This document shows, in pieces, positions 14,412 through 17,942 of a DNA stretch of 17,942 bases. A program made the position numbers and the translations under genes. Below the pieces are notes generated by a model. It was not told where the DNA came from. It saw only the letters and a list, made by a program, of their open reading frames with translations, and did no database searches. Source of the stretch: a gamma proteobacterium symbiont of Lucinoma myriamae (lineage in GTDB: Bacteria; Pseudomonadota; Gammaproteobacteria; GRL18); NCBI GenBank assembly GCA_025655635.1, contig JAHXIM010000137.1, positions 1 through 17,942 of the forward strand, written 5' to 3'. Position 1 is the stretch's first letter. Each line of letters starts with the position of its first letter.

Positions 14412-15243
14412 ACCGATGACCAAACCGTCTTACAATCGATTAATACCTACTTTACTGCTTAGCAGCGTACTTTCGATTGGCTTAATTTCCTGTGGAGGAC
14501 AAAGTATTTCCAGTCATGATGGCCCGCCGTCACGACAGGTTGATGTCTCAAATATACCTGATGCAGTGCCTCAACAGACCAGCCCTGGTAAATACGGCAA
14601 CCCGCAATCCTACGTTGTATTTGGTAAACGTTATCATGTCATGCCTTCAGGTAAAGATTATAAAGAAAGAGGCATCGCATCATGGTATGGCAGCAAGTTT
14701 CACGGCAAACGAACTTCCAGTGGCGAGCCCTATGATATGCACGCGATGACAGCCGCCCATAAAACGCTGCCTTTACCCACTTATGTCAAAGTCACTAACT
14801 TAAAAAATGGTCGTCAGGTCATTCTTAAAGTGAATGATCGCGGGCCTTTTCATGAAAACCGTATCATTGATTTATCGCATACCGCTGCCGTTATACTGGG
14901 AATAAAAGGAACGGGAACCGGTCTGGTTGAAGTTGAAGCAATTACTCCCGGGCAACCCCATATTGCCACTACAGCACCATCCAATACACCTGATAAGCTG
15001 GCAGCAGTCGGTTTATATCTGCAATTAGGTGCCTTTGTCAGTTCACAAAATGCCTATCAGCTAAAGGATCGTGTCAATTTAGCGCTTTCCACCCAGCAGG
15101 CAAATATTTCAAAAACACTCCAGAACGGGCAGCAATTTTATCGTGTCCGTATCGGTCCGTTCAGCAATACAGAACAGGCGGATAATTTAGTTCACACACT
15201 GAATGAAAAAGGATTTGATAAACATCGTGTTGTTATTGAATAA
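14401..15243 (+). CDS. rlpA: RlpA, septal/denuded-glycan lytic transglycosylase lipoprotein
   Basis: A 280-residue lipoprotein: the signal sequence ends in LIS-Cys31, a lipobox. The RlpA-like double-psi beta barrel runs from about residue 85 to 180 (ERGIASWYGSKFHGKRTSSG). His120 (in AAHKTLP) and Asp146 (in NDRGPF) are 26 residues apart, as in the catalytic pair of Pseudomonas RlpA, which cleaves glycan strands lacking stem peptides. A C-terminal SPOR domain (about 203-280, starting LYLQLGAFVSS) should bind denuded peptidoglycan at division sites. The ATG at 14401 has GGCAGG upstream; the ATG at 14416 has none. The gene overlaps the end of mltB by 11 bases, so the two hydrolases are probably co-translated. 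Confidence 0.95.
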   Translation: MLNKPMTKPSYNRLIPTLLLSSVLSIGLISCGGQSISSHDGPPSRQVDVSNIPDAVPQQTSPGKYGNPQSYVVFGKRYHVMPSGKDYKERGIASWYGSKFHGKRTSSGEPYDMHAMTAAHKTLPLPTYVKVTNLKNGRQVILKVNDRGPFHENRIIDLSHTAAVILGIKGTGTGLVEVEAITPGQPHIATTAPSNTPDKLAAVGLYLQLGAFVSSQNAYQLKDRVNLALSTQQANISKTLQNGQQFYRVRIGPFSNTEQADNLVHTLNEKGFDKHRVVIE

Positions 15244-15307
15244 TAACAATTGAACTATCTGTACAGTCACATGCCTAAATTCAATTAGCTCTTTACCTGA
15301 TTATCTA

Positions 15308-15327
15308 TTTTTTTTTTTTGCTATAAT
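15308..15327 (+). promoter_or_regulatory. Extended -10 promoter with poly-T tract upstream of dacA
   Basis: TATAAT (15322-15327) is a perfect -10 box, preceded by TG in the extended -10 position (15319-15320). Directly upstream is an uninterrupted run of 12 T (15308-15319) filling most of the place of the spacer. No good -35 box is seen at 17 or 18 bases. It lies about 35 bases before the dacA start, in the 118-bp gap after rlpA, so dacA probably has its own promoter here. Confidence 0.6.
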
Positions 15328-15361
15328 TTATCCTAATCTACTATTTTCGAGCCATAAATAT

Positions 15362-16507
15362 ATGAAACATCCCCTGAGTAATTTTTTCATCTTTATTATT
15401 TCTATTACCTTTGTTATTAATCTTCAGGCCGCACCAAAAGTGATCCCCAAAGCACCTGAAATTGCAGCAAAGTCTTATATCCTGATTGACTACAATAGCA
15501 ACAAAATCATCGCTAAACACAATGCTGATATGCCCGTCGCACCCGCCAGTATTACTAAAATTATGACAGCTTATGTTGTTTTTTCTGAACTCAAAGAAGG
15601 TAATATACAACTTGATGAGCTGGTAACCGTCAGTAAGAAAGCCTGGAAGACTCCCGGTTCCAGAATGTTTATTAAGGTCAACTCTAAAGTTTCTGTGGAA
15701 GATCTTTTACAAGGTATGATCATTCAATCAGGCAATGATGCCAGTGTTGCCTTGGCGGAGCATATTGCCGGCAGTGAAGAGACCTTTGCCGCATTGATGA
15801 ATCAACATGCTCAAGAGCTTGGTATGAGCAATAGTAATTTCCTCAATAGTACCGGATTACCTGATCCAAACCATAAAACCAGTGCCGCTGATCTGGCGAT
15901 ACTGGCAAATGCCCTGATTAAACGTTTTCCTCAGTATTACAAATGGTACTCCGTTAAAGAATTTACCTATAATAATATTAAACAGCCTAATAGAAATACG
16001 CTGCTATGGCGCGACAAAAGCGTCGATGGAATGAAAACAGGTCATACAGAAGAAGCGGGATATTGTCTGCTGTCTTCTGCAAAACGAAATAATATGCGCC
16101 TTATCTCCGTTATTCTGGGTACCAAAAGCACCAACGCACGTGCCCAGGAAACACAAAAACTATTAAACTTTGGCTTTCGTTTCTATGAAACACACATTAT
16201 TTATCCAGTCGGTAAAGCGCTGAAAAATGTCCGTATTTACAAAGGCAGTGAAGAGCAGCTTCAAGTGGGTGTCTCCAAAGAGCTGGCTGTGACCATCCCC
16301 CGAGGTCAATACAAAAACTTGAAACCGTCTATTAACATCAATTCACTATTAGTTGCACCAGTAACTCAAGGTCAGGAATTAGGTAAAGTTGAAATTAGAC
16401 TGGATAATAAACTACTCACTAGTTCACCATTGGTTGCTCTAAAAACCATTAATGAAGGTAGCCTCTGGCAGCAAGCCAAAGACAGTGCCCTAATGATGTT
16501 GGAATAA
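15362..16507 (+). CDS. dacA: D-alanyl-D-alanine carboxypeptidase (PBP5/6 type)
   Basis: A 381-residue periplasmic enzyme that removes the terminal D-Ala from peptidoglycan pentapeptides. It has a signal peptide (1-23, likely LQA|AP). The penicillin-binding active site is complete: Ser63-Ile-Thr-Lys66, Ser123-Gly-Asn125 and Lys225-Thr-Gly227. The C-terminal beta domain (about 280-360) is followed by an end segment (SLWQQAKDSALMMLE) that looks like the amphipathic membrane anchor of PBP5. The ribosome-binding site is poor (only GAG, about ten bases upstream). A strong extended -10 promoter precedes it. D-Ala released here is a possible substrate for the next gene's enzyme. Confidence 0.96.
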   Translation: MKHPLSNFFIFIISITFVINLQAAPKVIPKAPEIAAKSYILIDYNSNKIIAKHNADMPVAPASITKIMTAYVVFSELKEGNIQLDELVTVSKKAWKTPGSRMFIKVNSKVSVEDLLQGMIIQSGNDASVALAEHIAGSEETFAALMNQHAQELGMSNSNFLNSTGLPDPNHKTSAADLAILANALIKRFPQYYKWYSVKEFTYNNIKQPNRNTLLWRDKSVDGMKTGHTEEAGYCLLSSAKRNNMRLISVILGTKSTNARAQETQKLLNFGFRFYETHIIYPVGKALKNVRIYKGSEEQLQVGVSKELAVTIPRGQYKNLKPSININSLLVAPVTQGQELGKVEIRLDNKLLTSSPLVALKTINEGSLWQQAKDSALMMLE

Positions 16508-16534
16508 ACCGTCAATCGTCTATCAGGCCTAACA

Positions 16535-17431
16535 TTGAAAAAGCCCATTTCTACCTCGAATAACGAATCCAGTCAAGATGAGCCTATTGTCTATCTCAAT
16601 GGTAAATATGTGCTATTAAGTCATGCCCATATTTCTGTTCTTGATCGCGGCTTTACCTTTGGTGATGGTGTCTATGAAGTGATTCCAGCCTATGACAAAA
16701 ATCTATTTCGTCTGCAGCATCATCTGCAGCGGCTCAATGATAGTTTGACAGCAATTAAGATAAGCAACCCTCTCACAGCACAGCAATGGCAACAGTCAAT
16801 AGAGCAACTGATTAACAACAACCCTTATGACGACCAGTCGATCTATCTGCAAGTCACTCGTGGTATTGCCCCTCGTGATCACCGTTTTCCCCACAAAGAG
16901 AACCCTACGGTATTCATGATGACTACACCATTAGAGGAGCAGTCTTCTGAAATGAGTGTATCAGGAATTAGTGCTATTACTTTGAATGATAACCGCTGGA
17001 AAAACTGCCATATCAAGTCGATTTCTCTATTAGCCAATGTACTATTGCTTCAGGAAGCACTTGATAAGGGTGCAAAAGAAGCCATATTACTTAGAGATGG
17101 CTATGCAACCGAAGGTGCTGCCAGTAATTTATTCATCGTACAGAACGACTGTTTGATAACACCCCCTAAAGGACCACTGTTACTTCCCGGTATTACCCGT
17201 GATCTGATTGTTGAAATCGCACAACAGCAAAAAATCTGTCTCAAAGAGCAAAATATTAGTGAAACAGAACTGCACAATGCCCAGGAAATCTGGGTGACCA
17301 GTTCAACCAAGGAAATTGCCGCAGTGACCAGACTGGATGGTAAGATAATTGCCGACGGCAAACCGGGCCCGCACTGGCATAAAATAATGCAGGCTTACCA
17401 GGGTTACAAACGGACTCTGCGTACCAGCTAA
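16535..17431 (+). CDS. dat: Class IV PLP aminotransferase, D-amino-acid transaminase-like
   Basis: A 298-residue fold-type IV PLP enzyme. Core motifs: VYLNGKYVLLSHAHISVLDRGFTFGDGVYEVIP (about 19-51, FGDG typical of the family), the PLP-binding Lys161 in HIKSISLLANVLL, and Glu193 in EGAASNLF. Lys and Glu are 32 apart, as in Bacillus D-amino-acid transaminase. The sequence favours D-Ala aminotransferase over branched-chain transaminase or aminodeoxychorismate lyase, but subfamily assignment by eye is not final. The start is TTG at 16535 with CAGG upstream; no ATG or GTG lies between it and the conserved IVYLNG. The position between dacA and ybeD fits turnover or supply of D-amino acids for the wall. 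Confidence 0.85.
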   Translation: MKKPISTSNNESSQDEPIVYLNGKYVLLSHAHISVLDRGFTFGDGVYEVIPAYDKNLFRLQHHLQRLNDSLTAIKISNPLTAQQWQQSIEQLINNNPYDDQSIYLQVTRGIAPRDHRFPHKENPTVFMMTTPLEEQSSEMSVSGISAITLNDNRWKNCHIKSISLLANVLLLQEALDKGAKEAILLRDGYATEGAASNLFIVQNDCLITPPKGPLLLPGITRDLIVEIAQQQKICLKEQNISETELHNAQEIWVTSSTKEIAAVTRLDGKIIADGKPGPHWHKIMQAYQGYKRTLRTS

Positions 17432-17451
17432 AGCAAAAAATTTCTGCCTCT

Positions 17452-17478
17452 ATGAGCAAAATTGAGAAAAAAATCTAA
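17452..17478 (+). other. Eight-codon open frame abutting ybeD (TAATG)
   Basis: ATG at 17452 opens a frame reading MSKIEKKI, and its TAA (17476-17478) shares its last A with the ybeD start codon. The first bases, ATGAGCAAAA, nearly repeat the ybeD start ATGAGCAAGA. No clear ribosome-binding sequence precedes it. It may be a leader or re-initiation peptide, a duplicated start region, or chance. Confidence 0.25.
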
Positions 17479-17777
17479 TGAGCAAGAAAACAACGACTCC
17501 AGCATCAGAAAATATTGACGAAGACCAGTTAATGCATTTTCCCTGTGACTTTGCCCTGAAAGTCATGGGAGAAAATACGAATAATTATGCAGACTATGTA
17601 TTATCTGTCTGTCAGCAGCATGTCGAGGGTGTCACTGAAAGCTGTGTACATACTCGCCCCAGCCGTAATGGCAAATACATTGCGGTAACTGTTCAGCTGG
17701 TAGCAACCAGCCGTCAGCAACTGGATGATCTCTATATTGAATTAAATAACCATGAACAGACAAAAATGGCACTTTAA
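17478..17777 (+). CDS. ybeD: YbeD/DUF493 family small protein
   Basis: A 99-residue cytoplasmic protein of the UPF0250/DUF493 family. After a variable 17-residue N-terminus comes the conserved LMHFPCDFALKVMGENTNNYADYV, then a central VTESCVHTRPSRNGKYIAVTVQLVA and C-terminal LDDLYIELNNHEQTKMAL. The family has a small ACT-like alpha/beta fold and no firmly established function. Its gene usually precedes lipB and lipA, which would be expected right after this window. The protein is about 12 residues longer than E. coli YbeD, all at the N-terminus. The ribosome-binding site is weak (GAGAAAAAAA). Confidence 0.93.
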   Translation: MSKKTTTPASENIDEDQLMHFPCDFALKVMGENTNNYADYVLSVCQQHVEGVTESCVHTRPSRNGKYIAVTVQLVATSRQQLDDLYIELNNHEQTKMAL

Positions 17778-17798
17778 ACCATAAGTAACTATTAAAAG

Positions 17799-17849
17799 CC
17801 TGTAATCATACAGGATAAGCTGGAGTAAGAGGTTAAAACCTCAACTCCA
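17799..17849. terminator. Two tandem hairpins after ybeD
   Basis: CCTGTA (17799-17804) pairs with TACAGG (17809-17814). Then TGGAGT and GAGGTT (17821-17834) pair with AACCTC and ACTCCA (17837-17849), 12 bp with small bulges. On the plus strand no T-run follows. On the minus strand the first hairpin is followed by CTTTTAAT. They may separate ybeD from the next gene, but classical termination on the plus strand is not supported. The remaining bases to 17942 hold no gene I can identify. Confidence 0.35.
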
Positions 17850-17942
17850 CCTAATTAGTCAGCCCTGAAAAATATATTATCTATTTGAAATGTAAGGAAT
17901 TATCCCTGTTTTTGAGTGACCATAAAGACCAGAAATGTTACA

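Noticed and set aside
17900..17941. Possible C-terminal end of a minus-strand gene entering from the right
   Set aside because: Only 13 codons before a stop; a plus-strand lipB start (for example TTG or GTG near 17910) is equally possible. Too little sequence to decide.
1..17942. CRISPR arrays, tRNA or rRNA genes, transposases, phage genes
   Set aside because: No regularly spaced repeats, cloverleaf-type sequences, rRNA motifs or recognisable mobile-element proteins were found on either strand.

Overview
The window looks like chromosome of a moderately AT-rich gammaproteobacterium outside the Enterobacterales. MreB, MreC, PBP2, RodA, HslO and the small YbeD protein all read as gammaproteobacterial versions, and the order mreBCD-mrdA-rodA-mltB-rlpA-dacA-(dat)-ybeD is a known gammaproteobacterial arrangement. 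The presence of GatCAB, which enterobacteria lack, means tRNA-Gln and/or tRNA-Asn is charged by the indirect route. The species cannot be named from sequence alone.

Left part (1 to about 2990) is the accessory-looking end: very AT-rich, long gaps, and small genes of unknown role. It holds a truncated secreted protein (minus), a small membrane protein with a bacterial PH domain (minus), two small secreted proteins transcribed away from each other (1555-1920 minus, 2220-2510 plus), and a DUF6172-type protein (minus). A 123-bp imperfect palindrome starts exactly at the stop codon of the PH-domain gene and resembles an integron attC site. The 679-bp gap at 876-1554 contains a possible small-RNA gene: promoter-like boxes, interleaved inverted repeats and an intrinsic terminator.

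Middle part (2992-7237, minus strand) is the operon gatC-gatA-gatB-hslO. It encodes the three subunits of Asp/Glu-tRNA amidotransferase followed by the redox-activated chaperone Hsp33, whose start overlaps the gatB stop by four bases. A strong T-tailed hairpin lies just upstream of gatC.

Right part (7643-17777, plus strand) is a long cell-shape and peptidoglycan cluster. MreB, MreC and MreD form the elongasome scaffold; PBP2 (transpeptidase) and RodA (glycosyltransferase) synthesise side-wall peptidoglycan; MltB and RlpA are lytic transglycosylases; DacA trims pentapeptides. A D-amino-acid transaminase-like enzyme and YbeD close the cluster, where lipB/lipA would be expected just beyond the window. 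Many junctions overlap (mreC/mreD, mrdA/rodA, mltB/rlpA), which suggests co-translation.

The main unusual observations are: mreC has no normal start codon at the position demanded by homology (an ATA codon sits there behind a good ribosome-binding site); the mreB leader contains an 18-position long-range stem; a run of 12 T lies in the spacer of the apparent dacA promoter; and the left end carries the attC-like palindrome and the possible sRNA. No CRISPR array, tRNA, rRNA, transposase or phage gene was seen.
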